64,000 bases of DNA, from assembly GCA_002280475.1 (NCBI GenBank), contig NCEB01000016.1:1-64000 (forward strand), given 5' to 3'. Origin of the DNA: Brevundimonas subvibrioides (GTDB taxonomy: Bacteria > Pseudomonadota > Alphaproteobacteria > Caulobacterales > Caulobacteraceae). The notes beneath the pieces were generated by a model, which saw only the letters and a list, made by a program, of their open reading frames with translations, did not search any database and had not been told where the DNA came from. Shown here piece by piece: positions 15,614 to 25,800 of this stretch (positions within the stretch are counted from its first letter, which is position 1; every line of letters begins with the position of its first letter). The translations under genes were made by a program, and so were the position numbers.

Positions 15614-18292
15614 TTACGAGAAGTTTCCGAAGTCGAGGGTCGCAAGCGTCGCGCCAGTCACGAAGAAGGCGTTCTCGGCGCCAGCGGTAGCGGTGTCCGT
15701 ATCGATAAACACCCAGGCACCCGAACCGTCACTGAGCGCAGCGACATAGACCTGAACAGTCGTCCCCGGGGCAGCGAACTGGTTGTTTGCTGCGGCGAGA
15801 GCATCGGCGAAGTTAGCCGAAGTCGTCTCAGCGTAGCTGGTCGCTGTGATGGCCGCGGTTGCCGTAGCAACGTCGAAGATCTCACCCGCCGTGAAGTCCG
15901 AGTAGAGGTCCGTATCAACGCCAGCATTGATGCCGGTGTCACCGGCACCGATGACATAGGTATCGACGCCAGCACCGCCGGAGATCGTGTCAGCGCCAAT
16001 ACCTCCAGTGATCGAGTCGTTGCCGTCTCCGCCCGAGATGTTGTCGGCACCATCGCCACCCAGAATGGAGTCGTTGCCCGTTCCACCCGAAAGCGCATCG
16101 TCGCCGGTTCCACCATCGATGGAGTCAGCACCATCTCCACCGGAGATCGAGTCGGCGTCTGCACCACCCGACACGATGTCGTTACCTGCGCCGGACGAGA
16201 TGGCATCCGCACCAGCGTCGGAGACGATGGAATCAGCACCCGAGCCCGTCGTGATGAGATCGGCTCCAGTTCCCGACGAGATCGTGTTGTTTCCTTCGCC
16301 GCCTTGGATGGTGTCTGCGCCGGTACCCGACGAGATGAAGTCGTTCCCGTCACCGCCGAGGATCGAGTTTGCACCGTTACCAGCAACGATCGAGTCGGCA
16401 CCGTCGCCACCTTGAATGGTGTCGTTGTTCGCGCCGCCGGTGATGGTGTCGTTGCCAGCATCCCCGTTGATCACGTCGTTCTCACCGCCGCCGTCGATGA
16501 TGTCGTTTCCGTCACCACCATTGATCGTTTCAGCAGCCGCGCCGCCGACGATCGAATCAGCACCAGCGTCGCCAGAGAGAATATCGGCACCGCCTCCGCC
16601 GACGATCGTGTCGTTGTCGGCACCGCCGTTGATGACATCGACGCCGGTGTTGCCGACAATCGAGTCGGCACCTGCACCGCCCAGCACTGTGTTAGCACCA
16701 GTGCCAGTGGAAATGACGTCAGCACCATCCGAGCCATCGATCAGATCGTCACCCGTGCCAGCCGTGATGACGTCGTTGCCTGCACCACCGTTGACGACAT
16801 TGTTGCCGTTACCCGCGATGATGGAGTCAGCACCGTCGTCACCACCGATCGTGTCGGCGTTCGCACCGCCAGTGATGGTGTCCGCACCGTTGCCGCCGTT
16901 CAGCACATTGGCACCGTCGCCAGACGAGATGTTGTCGTTACCTTCGCCACCGATGATCGTGTCATTACCGGTGCCAGAAACAATGCTGTCCGCACCGTCA
17001 CCGCCCGTCACGTTGTTGTTGCCGTCGCCAGCATCGATGGTGTCGTTGCCCAGGTCGCCGAAGATCAGGTCGCTGTCGGCTTCGCCAGAGATGACGTCAT
17101 TGCCTTGGCCGCCGAGCAGCGTGTCGTTGCCCGCTCCACCGAGGATCGTATCTGCACCCAAGTTGCCCTGAATGAAGTCAGCGCCAGCATCACCAAAGAG
17201 ACTGTCAGCGTCTTGACCACCGAAGATGAAGTCATCCCCGTCGCCACCACGAATGGTGTCGTTACCCAGGCCGCCTTGAAGCAGGCCGTCGTTGCCACCT
17301 TCACCCAAGATCGAGTCAGCGCCGTTGTCGCCGAAGATGGTGTCAGCACCATCGCCACCGGTCAGAAGATCGTCGCCATTTCCAGCGGTGATCTGGTCAT
17401 CGCCAGTTCCACCGAGGAGGGAGTCGGCACCATTGCCGCCACCGATCGTGTCGTTCCCAGCATCACCGGTGATCGTGTCGTTAGCCTCATCGCCGCCGAG
17501 GTTATCGTTTCCGGAGCCACCCACGATCACGTCGGCGTCATTGCCGCCGTTGATCACGTCGTTTCCGGCGTCGCCCAGCAGGCTGTCCGCACCAGCGCCA
17601 CCATTGATCGTGTCGTCGCCGGAGCCACCTTCAGCAGTGTCGTCGCCCAGGTCCGCAAAGATCAAGTCATTGCCGGCCTCACCCTGGATCGAGTCGGCGC
17701 CTTGACCACCGATCAGGGTGTCCGCGCCGTTCCCACCGAAGATGTCGTCGTCCCCAAGGTTGCCTTGGGCGTAGTCGTTACCTTCTCCGCCGGACAAGGC
17801 GTCGTCACCCTGGCCGCCAAACAGGAAGTCATTCCCATTGCCACCATCCGAGATGTCATTGCCCTGGTTGCCCTGGAGCAGGTCGCCACCTTCGCCGCCC
17901 AGCAGCGAGTCGGCGCCGTCGCCACCGAAGAGTTGGTCGTCACCGTTATTGCCGGTGATGGTGTTGTTGCCGGCGTCACCGTAGATCAGGTCGGCGAAGG
18001 CGTCGCCGTCGAGCGACCCAACACCGTTGTAGATCAGGATGGTGCCGTCAGCGAACTGGAAGGAGTTCACGCCGGTCACGGCCGCGCGAGCGAAGTCCAG
18101 CGTCTGCGTGCCCGAGGCCGAGGGGTTCGAGACGCGGATCACTTCCGGATCGGCACCCAGCGCCGGGATCACGGTAATGACGGTGCCGGTCGCGGTGCCG
18201 TTCGAGAAGAAGATGACGTCGGTGCCGGCACCGTCGCCCGTGTAGGCAGTCGCCTGCGCTTGGGTCGACGCCCGGAAGTCAAGATTGGCCAT
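15614..18292 (-). CDS. RTX repeat protein, candidate S-layer-like exported protein
   Basis: Protein of 892 residues starting MANLDFRASTQAQATAYTGD; the ATG at 18292 has a GGAG ribosome site about 8 bp upstream. After about 110 residues it becomes an almost uninterrupted array of calcium-binding GGxGxDxUx nonapeptides to about residue 750, then ends in a roughly 130-residue domain finishing in LATLDFGNFS, which fits an uncleaved C-terminal type I secretion signal. There is no N-terminal signal peptide. Neighbouring HlyD and ABC genes suggest export by that system. The sequence uses more A/T-ending codons than its neighbours, which could mean high expression or foreign origin. Similarity to the Caulobacter S-layer setting is inference; no RsaA-like anchor domain is obvious. 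Confidence 0.85.
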   Translation of the reverse strand: MANLDFRASTQAQATAYTGDGAGTDVIFFSNGTATGTVITVIPALGADPEVIRVSNPSASGTQTLDFARAAVTGVNSFQFADGTILIYNGVGSLDGDAFADLIYGDAGNNTITGNNGDDQLFGGDGADSLLGGEGGDLLQGNQGNDISDGGNGNDFLFGGQGDDALSGGEGNDYAQGNLGDDDIFGGNGADTLIGGQGADSIQGEAGNDLIFADLGDDTAEGGSGDDTINGGAGADSLLGDAGNDVINGGNDADVIVGGSGNDNLGGDEANDTITGDAGNDTIGGGNGADSLLGGTGDDQITAGNGDDLLTGGDGADTIFGDNGADSILGEGGNDGLLQGGLGNDTIRGGDGDDFIFGGQDADSLFGDAGADFIQGNLGADTILGGAGNDTLLGGQGNDVISGEADSDLIFGDLGNDTIDAGDGNNNVTGGDGADSIVSGTGNDTIIGGEGNDNISSGDGANVLNGGNGADTITGGANADTIGGDDGADSIIAGNGNNVVNGGAGNDVITAGTGDDLIDGSDGADVISTGTGANTVLGGAGADSIVGNTGVDVINGGADNDTIVGGGGADILSGDAGADSIVGGAAAETINGGDGNDIIDGGGENDVINGDAGNDTITGGANNDTIQGGDGADSIVAGNGANSILGGDGNDFISSGTGADTIQGGEGNNTISSGTGADLITTGSGADSIVSDAGADAISSGAGNDIVSGGADADSISGGDGADSIDGGTGDDALSGGTGNDSILGGDGADNISGGDGNDSITGGIGADTISGGAGVDTYVIGAGDTGINAGVDTDLYSDFTAGEIFDVATATAAITATSYAETTSANFADALAAANNQFAAPGTTVQVYVAALSDGSGAWVFIDTDTATAGAENAFFVTGATLATLDFGNFS

Positions 18293-18382
18293 TAAAGTTC
18301 TCCAAAAAGTGTCACAGACCGTGGTCCGCCGTCGTCCGCCCCCACCATGGAGAACGTCTAAGCGCAAGCCCGCCCTTCGGCG

Positions 18383-18410
18383 CTTGTAACCGAGGCCAAG
18401 CAGATTGCAA
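18383..18410 (-). promoter_or_regulatory. Possible promoter of the RTX gene
   Basis: On the minus strand TTGCAA (18410-18405) and TACAAG (18388-18383) are separated by 16 bp, about 90 bp upstream of the RTX start. The match to a housekeeping promoter is only moderate. The rest of the gene-free stretch 18293-18592 shows no gene. Confidence 0.3.
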
Positions 18411-18592
18411 GCGGCTTTGGCAGGGCCCGCCGGGGGGTGGGCGACCGACGGTGGGTCACCGGTGTCCAGATGTGGGACAGGCGGGTGTCAGAAAACGGCC
18501 GGTCGCCTGCATTGTCTCGCTCAGACAATCGTCAAGAACAGGTCCCGGACGAGAGAGTGAGGAGGGCGCGTGTAAAACACAGCCAGAGCGGC

Positions 18593-19372
18593 CTAGAGCT
18601 CAATCCCTGTCAGACTTCTGAACTGTTTCTGATCGTCGGCGAACACGTCTGTCAGATAGTCTTTGTCGGAGGGCGGCAGATGGGCGAACTCTCCGTCAGA
18701 GCGGCCCACATGACTTTCCAAAGGCGCGACCAGGCCCATGGAGGGCACATTCAAAAATTCGCAGACGTTGCGGAGAAACAACGTCGGCTGTGTCCGCAGC
18801 AGGCGAGCGTCGCCGAAGAATACCTGCTGACGGGGGAAAAGGGTCAGAAGACGCTCGATCTGAGCGGCGTAGAAGCCACGCTCCACATAGGAATGAACGC
18901 GGTGATGGCCCGGCGCGGCGGGATCGTCGACGCGGGCGCGGCCCGAGCGGATGGCATCGGAGAAGGACAGGGGCTCCACCCCCCGCGCCCGCTCCATCCG
19001 CCAGTGGGACCAGGCGCGCTGGACCGGGTCGCGGAACACCAGAATCAGCTTCATCGACGGGTCGTAGGCGGCGATGCGCGCCAGGCTGGGCGGCCAGTAG
19101 AGATAGATGGGCGTAGCCTCTCCCCGCAGCCGCCCGTCCGCAGGCGCGAACCGGGCTTGATAAGGGCCGTAGTCCGGGGCCGACCAGTCCACACCGAAGC
19201 CCAGGCCGTCCCGGCCCGGCGAGCCGGGACCCTCGTCGTCGAAGAAGTGGACCTCCTTCTCCGGCGCCATCGACAGGTCCGGGTGGACCCGTAGGTGGTC
19301 GAACAGGGCCGTGGTGCCGCCCTTCTGGACGCCGGCGATCAGGAACCGGACGCGTTCGGCGCCGTCGGCCAC
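18593..19372 (-). CDS. PAPS-dependent sulfotransferase
   Basis: Protein of 259 residues. FLIAGVQKGGTTALFDHLRV near residue 10 is the 5'-phosphosulfate loop and LILVFRDPVQRAWSHWRME near residue 105 the 3'-phosphate-binding motif of the sulfotransfer_1 family, with KEVHFFDDE between them as in heparan-type and bacterial relatives. It starts at a GTG 4 bp after the HlyD stop, so it is probably cotranscribed with the secretion genes. It may sulfate the surface glycan or a secreted product. Length is normal for the family. Confidence 0.82.
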   Translation of the reverse strand: MADGAERVRFLIAGVQKGGTTALFDHLRVHPDLSMAPEKEVHFFDDEGPGSPGRDGLGFGVDWSAPDYGPYQARFAPADGRLRGEATPIYLYWPPSLARIAAYDPSMKLILVFRDPVQRAWSHWRMERARGVEPLSFSDAIRSGRARVDDPAAPGHHRVHSYVERGFYAAQIERLLTLFPRQQVFFGDARLLRTQPTLFLRNVCEFLNVPSMGLVAPLESHVGRSDGEFAHLPPSDKDYLTDVFADDQKQFRSLTGIEL

Positions 19373-19376
19373 CGCC

Positions 19377-20780
19377 CTATTGCTCGCGCAGGCTGCGGCC
19401 GATCATCGAACCCATCGGGCCCAGCAGATAGGACATGATGGTGCGACGGCCCGTGCGGATGGAGGCCTGGACCGGCATGCCGGGGCTCATGGCCATTCCC
19501 TCGGGCAGCTTGGCCAGCTCGGACGGGTCGATGCGGATGTCGGCGGTGAAATAGGGCACGCCCTGATCGGTGCTGAGCGCATCGGCCGAGACGGTGACAA
19601 CCTCGCCCTCCAGCTTGGGCTTGTCCTGGCGGGCATAGGCGGTCAGGTCGACGGTGGCGATCAGGCCGGGGCGGACCTCGTCGATGTCGGCCGGACGAAT
19701 CTGGACGTGGACCAGCAGGGGCGATCCGGAGGGCACCACGTCCATCAGGGTCTCGCCGGGCTGGGCCACGCCGCCGATGGTGAACTGGCTGAGGTTCAGC
19801 ACATAGCCGTCGACGGGCGCGACCACGCGGGTCTGTTCGAAGCTGGCGCGGGCGGCGTCGAGGCGGGGGTTGATGTCGGACAGGCGGGCCTCGGCGTCGG
19901 ACAGGCCGGTGGCGGCCTCGGAGCGGCGCTGCTCCAGGATCTGAGCCAGCTGGAGCCGGGTCTCGCCGGCCTGCTGCTGGTTGCGGGTGATGTCGGCCAG
20001 GAGGCTGCCGCGGCGGCCGCCCAGTTCGGCCAGGGTGCGCTGGCGGGCCAGGATCAGGGTGCGGGGCGCGAAGCCGCGCTCGTACAGGGTCTGGTATCCG
20101 GCCAGCTCCTCGCCGACGAGCCGGATCTGCTCGGCGATCGATTCGACCTGCAGGTTCAGGCCGGAGCGGGCGCTTTCCAGCTGGAGCAGGCGCTGGTCCA
20201 GGATCGCCTTCTGACCGTCGACGGCCTGGAGGCGGGTGGTGAACAGCAGCATCTCGTTGTTGATGGTGGCGGCGACGCGCGGGTCGCTGCGGCGGGCCGC
20301 CAGCTCGGGCGGGATGGCCAGGGTGCGCTGGCCGGTCGCCTCGGCGACGAAGCGGGCGCGCTGCATCTGGGCCACGTCGAACTGGTTGTTCAGCACGTCG
20401 AGCTGGGCGCGGGGGACGGTGTCGTCCAGCTGGATCAGCAGGTCACCGGCCTTGACCGACTGGCCCTCGCGCACGTTCAGGACGCGGACCACCCCGCCCT
20501 CGCGGCTCTTGAGCGTCTGGCGGTTGGACTCGACCCGGACCTGGCCGGGCGCGAGGACGGCGCTCCAGATCGGGGCGAAGCTGGCCCACAGGCCCAGCCC
20601 CACGACGCAGACGGCGATGATGGCCAGGCCCGCGATCATCGGCCGGCGGATGCGGGCCCTGGACTGCTTGGACAGCGGGGCCGAGGCCGGGGTGCCGAAC
20701 GCGGGCACGGGCGCCGGGGTGTCCTCGGTGAAGAAGCGGCGAACGTCCGACCAGCTGAAGCGGGACAACAGGGCCTTCAT
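19377..20780 (-). CDS. Type I secretion periplasmic adaptor, HlyD/PrtE family
   Basis: Protein of 467 residues with a cytoplasmic N-terminal tail, one membrane helix near residues 50-70 (IAGLAIIAVCVVGLGLWASF), a lipoyl-like half motif (VRVLNVREGQSVKAGDLLIQ), a long Arg/Gln/Glu-rich helical hairpin, and a C-terminal beta domain (APVDGYVLNLSQFTIGGVA and PGMPVQASIRTGRRTIMSYL). This is the standard layout of membrane fusion proteins that link an ABC exporter to TolC. The ATG overlaps the stop of the ABC gene by 4 bp. No outer membrane partner is in the window. It would export RTX proteins only with a working ABC subunit, which is damaged here. Confidence 0.9.
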   Translation of the reverse strand: MKALLSRFSWSDVRRFFTEDTPAPVPAFGTPASAPLSKQSRARIRRPMIAGLAIIAVCVVGLGLWASFAPIWSAVLAPGQVRVESNRQTLKSREGGVVRVLNVREGQSVKAGDLLIQLDDTVPRAQLDVLNNQFDVAQMQRARFVAEATGQRTLAIPPELAARRSDPRVAATINNEMLLFTTRLQAVDGQKAILDQRLLQLESARSGLNLQVESIAEQIRLVGEELAGYQTLYERGFAPRTLILARQRTLAELGGRRGSLLADITRNQQQAGETRLQLAQILEQRRSEAATGLSDAEARLSDINPRLDAARASFEQTRVVAPVDGYVLNLSQFTIGGVAQPGETLMDVVPSGSPLLVHVQIRPADIDEVRPGLIATVDLTAYARQDKPKLEGEVVTVSADALSTDQGVPYFTADIRIDPSELAKLPEGMAMSPGMPVQASIRTGRRTIMSYLLGPMGSMIGRSLREQ

Positions 20781-22386
20781 CGGGCGCCTCCAGACGATTG
20801 CGCGGGCGGGACGGCGCCGGGGTTGGTGGCGGCGATCGCCTTTGCGGCGGTGTCGGCGGCGACCGGCGACTGGTTGGCCGGGGCGGGCGAGGCCTGGGGC
20901 TGTGGCTGGCCGGCGTTGTTGGCGGCCAGGCGGGCCATGACCTCGGCCTTGGGCCCGAAGATGTCGATCTTGCCGTCGCGCAGCACCACCAGGCTGTCGG
21001 CGTCGGCCAGGATGGACGGCTTGTGCGAGATGACCACGGCGGTCGTGCCCGCGGCCTTCATCTTCCTGAGTGCCAGAAGCAGGGCCTGCTCGCCCTGGGC
21101 GTCCAGGTTGGCGTTGGGCTCGTCCAGCACGATGAAGGCCGGGTCGCGCAGCATGGCGCGGGCCAGGCCGACCCGCTGGCGCTGGCCGACCGACAGGGTG
21201 ACCCCGCCCTGGCCGCCCAGCGCGGTGTCATAACCGTTGGGCAGGCGCACGATCATGTCGTGGACGCCGGCGTTCTGGGCCGCCGCGATGACCTCGGCGT
21301 CCGAGACGTCGGGCATGAAGCGGGCGATGTTGTCCCGCACCGTTCCGGCGAACAGCTCGGTGTCCTGGGGCAGATAGCCGATGTGGGCCCCGAAGTCGGT
21401 GCGCGACCAGCCGAAGACATCGGCCCCGTCCAGTCGGACGGACCCGGCCAACGGCGGCCAGACCCCGACCAGCAGGCGCGCGAGCGTGGACTTGCCCGCC
21501 CCCGACGGGCCGATGACGCCGAGGAAGCTCCCGGCCGGGACGGCGAAGGTCAGGCCGGTCAGGATCAGGCGCGGGCTGCCCGGGGCGCCGAAGCTGACGC
21601 CCTCGACGCTGAGCTGACCTGGGTCGCCATGCGCACGAACTTGATGGCGTTCGACCAGACCTCGGACGTCTTGCCGGCCTCGATCCCGTGCTCCATGGCC
21701 GTCTGGCGATGGCTCATCCACTGACGGCCGATGTGGGGCAGCAGGCCCATGGCCCGCACCACCTCGCTGTTGCGCAGGCCCTGCTCGGTGAAGCCATAGC
21801 TGTGGATCGCCGCGTCATTGGCCTTGCGCAGCGCGGGGCGGCTGGCCCGGTCCTGCATCCAGGCCAGGAACGCGAGGATCGCCGCGCCGATCAGGGTCAC
21901 GAGCCCGACCCACACATCGATCACGAACAGCACCGTCAGATAGAGCGGCAGCCAGGGCAGGTCGAACAGGGTCGTGATCCCGTTGCCGGTCGCCACGACC
22001 CGGAACTGGTCCAGGTCCCGCAGCGCCTGGGAGCCCTGCGGCTGCTCGCGCCGGGTCACGCCGTCGAACAGGGCGGCGAAGACGTGGCTGGACACCTGCT
22101 GGTCGAAGGCCACGCCGAAATTCATCAGCACCCGCGCCCTGTAGAAGTCGATCAGGCTGGAGATCAGGAAGACGAACAGCGTCCCCAGCGTCAGGACGAT
22201 CAGGGTGGCGATGCTGCCGCTGGCCAGCACCCGGCCATAGACCTGGTTGGTGAAGATCGGCAGGGCCAGATACAGGCCGTTGGTGACCAGGCTGAACAGC
22301 GCCGCCACCATGATGGCGGAGCGGCCGTTGCGAAGGGCCGCGTTCAGCAGCGTGTCGGCCTTTGCGGCGGGGGCGGAAGCGGTCAT
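20777..22386 (-). pseudogene. Type I secretion ABC transporter (PrtD-like), broken by internal deletion/frameshift
   Basis: The first part (22386 to about 21610) encodes the N-terminal transmembrane domain of a PrtD-type exporter up to AIKFVRMATQ, then runs out of frame and stops at 21565. The second part, in another frame, resumes at GQLSVEGVSFGAPGSPRLIL and encodes a complete nucleotide-binding domain with Walker A GPSGAGKST, signature LSVGQRQRVGLARAM and Walker B FIVLDEPNANLD. In this family about 70-90 residues containing the last two membrane helices lie between these points and are missing. The reading frame changes at about 21610-21625. A simple base-calling slip cannot explain the missing segment, but an assembly collapse could. 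Confidence 0.8.
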
Positions 22387-22509
22387 GCCGGCGTCATCCA
22401 GAGGTCCGGACGCGAGGTCGGACGAAAGCGGCGGCAGGAATGCGGACGAAAGCCCTTGCTGTCAACGAGAAATGTATCGTATTCGATGACAAAGGTCGCG
22501 GATACGACG

Positions 22510-22806
22510 ATGCTTGAGACACCAGACACCCCCCCGACCGCGCCCGAGCCCGCCTCGTCCAGGGTGGCGAAGCCGGTCGCCCTGGGCGCGCCGGAGGTCA
22601 AGGCGATTCTGAAGGCCGAACTCAAGCGGCGGGGCCTGACCTACGCCGATCTGGTGGCGCGCCTGGCCGAGCAGGGCGTGGTCGAGACCGAGGCCAACCT
22701 GAGGAACAAGATCAGCCGCGGCGCCTTCACGGCGACCTTCTTCATGCAGTGCCTGATCGCGGCGGGCTGCGACCACGTCCAGATCACGCCGCCCAGGCGC
22801 GACTGA
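22510..22806 (+). CDS. DUF6471-like protein
   Basis: Small protein of about 98 residues. The C-terminal 65 residues (ILKAELKRRGLTYADLVARL, then ANLRNKISRGAFTATFFMQC) look like the DUF6471 family, small helical proteins with a helix-turn-helix-like layout that are probably DNA-binding. The ATG at 22510 is used; an ATG at 22486 would add eight residues. It is transcribed away from the ABC gene and ends 4 bp before the convergent protease gene. A regulatory role in the secretion locus is possible but only inferred from position. Confidence 0.7.
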   Translation: MLETPDTPPTAPEPASSRVAKPVALGAPEVKAILKAELKRRGLTYADLVARLAEQGVVETEANLRNKISRGAFTATFFMQCLIAAGCDHVQITPPRRD

Positions 22807-22810
22807 GTCT

Positions 22811-25800
22811 TCAGGCGTAGAGGTCGTCCAGCGGCCGCGACCCCTCCGCGACCGGGCTCCAGGCCTCGTCGAATGCCGGAGCGGACGGGGGCGCGTCCGG
22901 CGTCATGGCCGCCAGACCCGCCAGCAGGGACGCCGCATCCACCTTGTCGACGCCGGTCTCGACCGGGCTCGCCGATCCGCCGGTGCTGCGTCCCTCGGCG
23001 AAGCCGTACTGGATGTAATGGCGGGTCGCCGCCTCGGTGTCGGTGCCGAAAGCCGCGCGAAGGTCGGCATGGGCGGCGAGGTAGTTGCCCGCGTTGAAGG
23101 TGACGGTCCGCCCCTCGGCCAGTCCGTTCAGAACATAGTGGCGCGAGCCCGCGTTCTCGTCGATGCCCAACGTCTGGATCAGGTCGGCATGGGAGGCGAT
23201 ATAGCTGAGGCCGCTGAACGAATCGGCCACCCGGCCCTCGGCCTGACCCGACTGGATGTATTGCTGGTAGGCGCCCAGAGGGTTGTTCCTGTAGGCGCTC
23301 AGCAGGTCCGCGTATCCGACCATATAGCCGTAGGCGTCGAAGCTTTTGGCGGCGAGGACGTTCAGAGCCTCGATAGAGCCGCCGGCGAACAGGCCCCATT
23401 CGACGACCGACAGGGTATCGACTTCCAGACCGTCGTGGATACGCCAGTCGCCCGGCCCGGTCGCCTCGAAATAGTAGGCACCGATAGCCTTGCTATAGAC
23501 GGCGATGTCGACTCCGTCGCCGCCGTTCAAGGCATCGGAGCCCGCGCCCCCGAACAGGGTGTCGGCACCGCTCCCACCGAACAACTGGTCATCGCCAAGA
23601 TCGCCGAGAATCAGGTCGTCGTCGGACTCGCCGTGAATCGTGTCGTTGGCCTGGCCGCCCAGCATCGTGTCGGCGCCGACGCCGCCGAACAGCAGGTCGG
23701 CCCCCAGATTGCCCTGGACGAAGTCGGCCCCCGCCTGGCCATGAAGGATGTCGCTGTTCTGGCCGCCGAACAGGAAGTCGTCGCCCTCACCGCCTTCGAC
23801 CGTGTCGTCGCCGAGGCCGCCCTGGAGCAGGCCGTCATTGCCGCCGCCGCCCAGGATGGAGTCGTTGCCGGTGCCGCCGAAGATGGTGTCGCCGCCGAGG
23901 CCGCCCGTCAGGGTGTCGTTTCCGTCCTCGCCCTCCAGCGTCGATCCAACCAGGGTCGGGGGAACCACGGCGTGGCCCGGCACCGAGACGTGCAACGTAT
24001 AGGCCAGGCCCGCCGTCGGTGGCTTGGATGTGAAGCCGGCCCCCGAGCCCGTCGACCATTCCGCCACCTGGACGTAGTAGGTCCCCGCGGTCTGGAAGGT
24101 GAAAGTCAGGAAGGAATCGGTGCGGTCGCCGCCGTTGTCGCCGTTGTTGTCGTCGTTCGACGCCAGTTCGGTCCCGGCCGCGTTGAACAGGCGCAGGGTG
24201 GTGTCGAAACCGGCACCGTCGATATCCAGGACCACCGTCGTGTTCGCGCCGACGGTGAAGGCATAGTATTCGACCCCGCCGTGGGTGCGGCCGGCGATGG
24301 TGGCGTGCGGGACGGTCGTGGCGTTGTTCACGTCCGGGCGCGGCAGCAGGTCGAACCCGCCGTCGATGTTGACCGCCGTGCCGATGCTGCCGTTTGCCGT
24401 CGCCTGGGCCTTGACGATGTCCGGCGCCCCACCGGCCTGACCGGGCGCGCCGGACGCCGAGATCCGGTCCGCGCCGGCCCCGCCGCGCAGAACGTCGGAC
24501 CCGCCCGCGCCATCGATGACGTTGTCGCCGGCGTCACCGATCAGGGTGTCGGCGAAGCCGCTGCCGATCAGGTTCTCTATGCCGCTGAGGCTGTCCGACC
24601 CGTCGCCGCCGCTCGCCGTGCCGGTGGCCAGATTGACCGAGACGCCTGACCCGTTCGCGCCCTGGAAGACGGCGGTATCGACGCCGTCGCCGCCGGCCAG
24701 GGTGTCGTTGCCGCCACCGCCGCTGATGGTGTCCGCTCCCGCGCCGCCGCTGATCTGGTCGTTGCCGGTGCCGCCGTTCAGACTGTCGTCGCCGGTCTGC
24801 CCGTTCAGGGTGTCGTTGCCGCCCAGGCCCGACAGGACGTCGTTGAAGGCGCTGCCCTCGATCAGGTTGGCGGAAAGGTCGCCGCTGATCGTGAGCGGTC
24901 CCGTCTGGACGGCCGCCGCAACCGTCTGGTCCGAAAAGCGGAAGCTCTCCACATTGATCAGGACATCGACGCCGTCCGGACCGGAGATGGTGGTGGTGTT
25001 TCCGCTGACGGAGATCGAATACTGGCCACGGACACCCGAGAAGACCGCGGTGTCGTTGCCGAGACCGCCGTCGATCGTGTCCGCGCCCAGCCCGCCCGTC
25101 AGCACATTGTCGCCGCCGTTGCCGATCAGCCGGTCCGCGCCCGAGCCGCCGATGGCGTTCTCGATCACCGCGCCGACCGCGACGGCGACGTTCCCGGTCA
25201 GCCCGCCCACGTTGGAGAAGGCCCCCTGGCGCAGATCGATCAGCTGGGCGTCGGCATAGCCCGAAAAGTCGAAGGTGTCGGTCCCGCCCGCGTCCCAGAC
25301 CGCGAAGATCACGTCCATGGACGCGCTGGTCACGGCGAACCAGGAGCGATCGGCATTCGAGTTGAAGCCATAGACGGTGTCGCCCGTCCGGGTCGTCGTG
25401 TTGGCACCATACAGACGCTGGGCCGCCGCGATATCGTCAAGCAGAGGGGCAGCGGAATATTGGCGGGCACCGGAGGCGCTGTTGAAATTTCCGCCAGTGT
25501 TGGACTCGTTGAAGTAGGACATCACCGTGTACTGGCGGCTGTCCTCGTAATAGACGGCGTCGTTCGCATAGGTGATGGAGACGCCTTCTTCAGCGTCATA
25601 GGCCGCGGGATGCGACAGGCCGATGGCGTGACCGATCTCATGGGTGATCACCTGGAACCCATATCCGAGCAGCACCGGAGTGGCGTTGGAGGCGATGGAG
25701 CTGTTGATCCAGACGTCGCCGGAGTTGGACGTGATCCCGCTGGCTCCCGGCAGATAGGCGAAGGCGGCCGCGCCACTCTGTCCCGAGGTATAGTTCGAGA

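Noticed and set aside
15900-17990. CRISPR-like array
   Set aside because: The regular repeats are coding RTX nonapeptides, not identical direct repeats with unique spacers.
15419-18295. Long open frame on the plus strand opposite the RTX gene
   Set aside because: It is the antisense of the GGxGxD repeat array; the repeat codons create few stops in this frame, and the product is low complexity without a start context.
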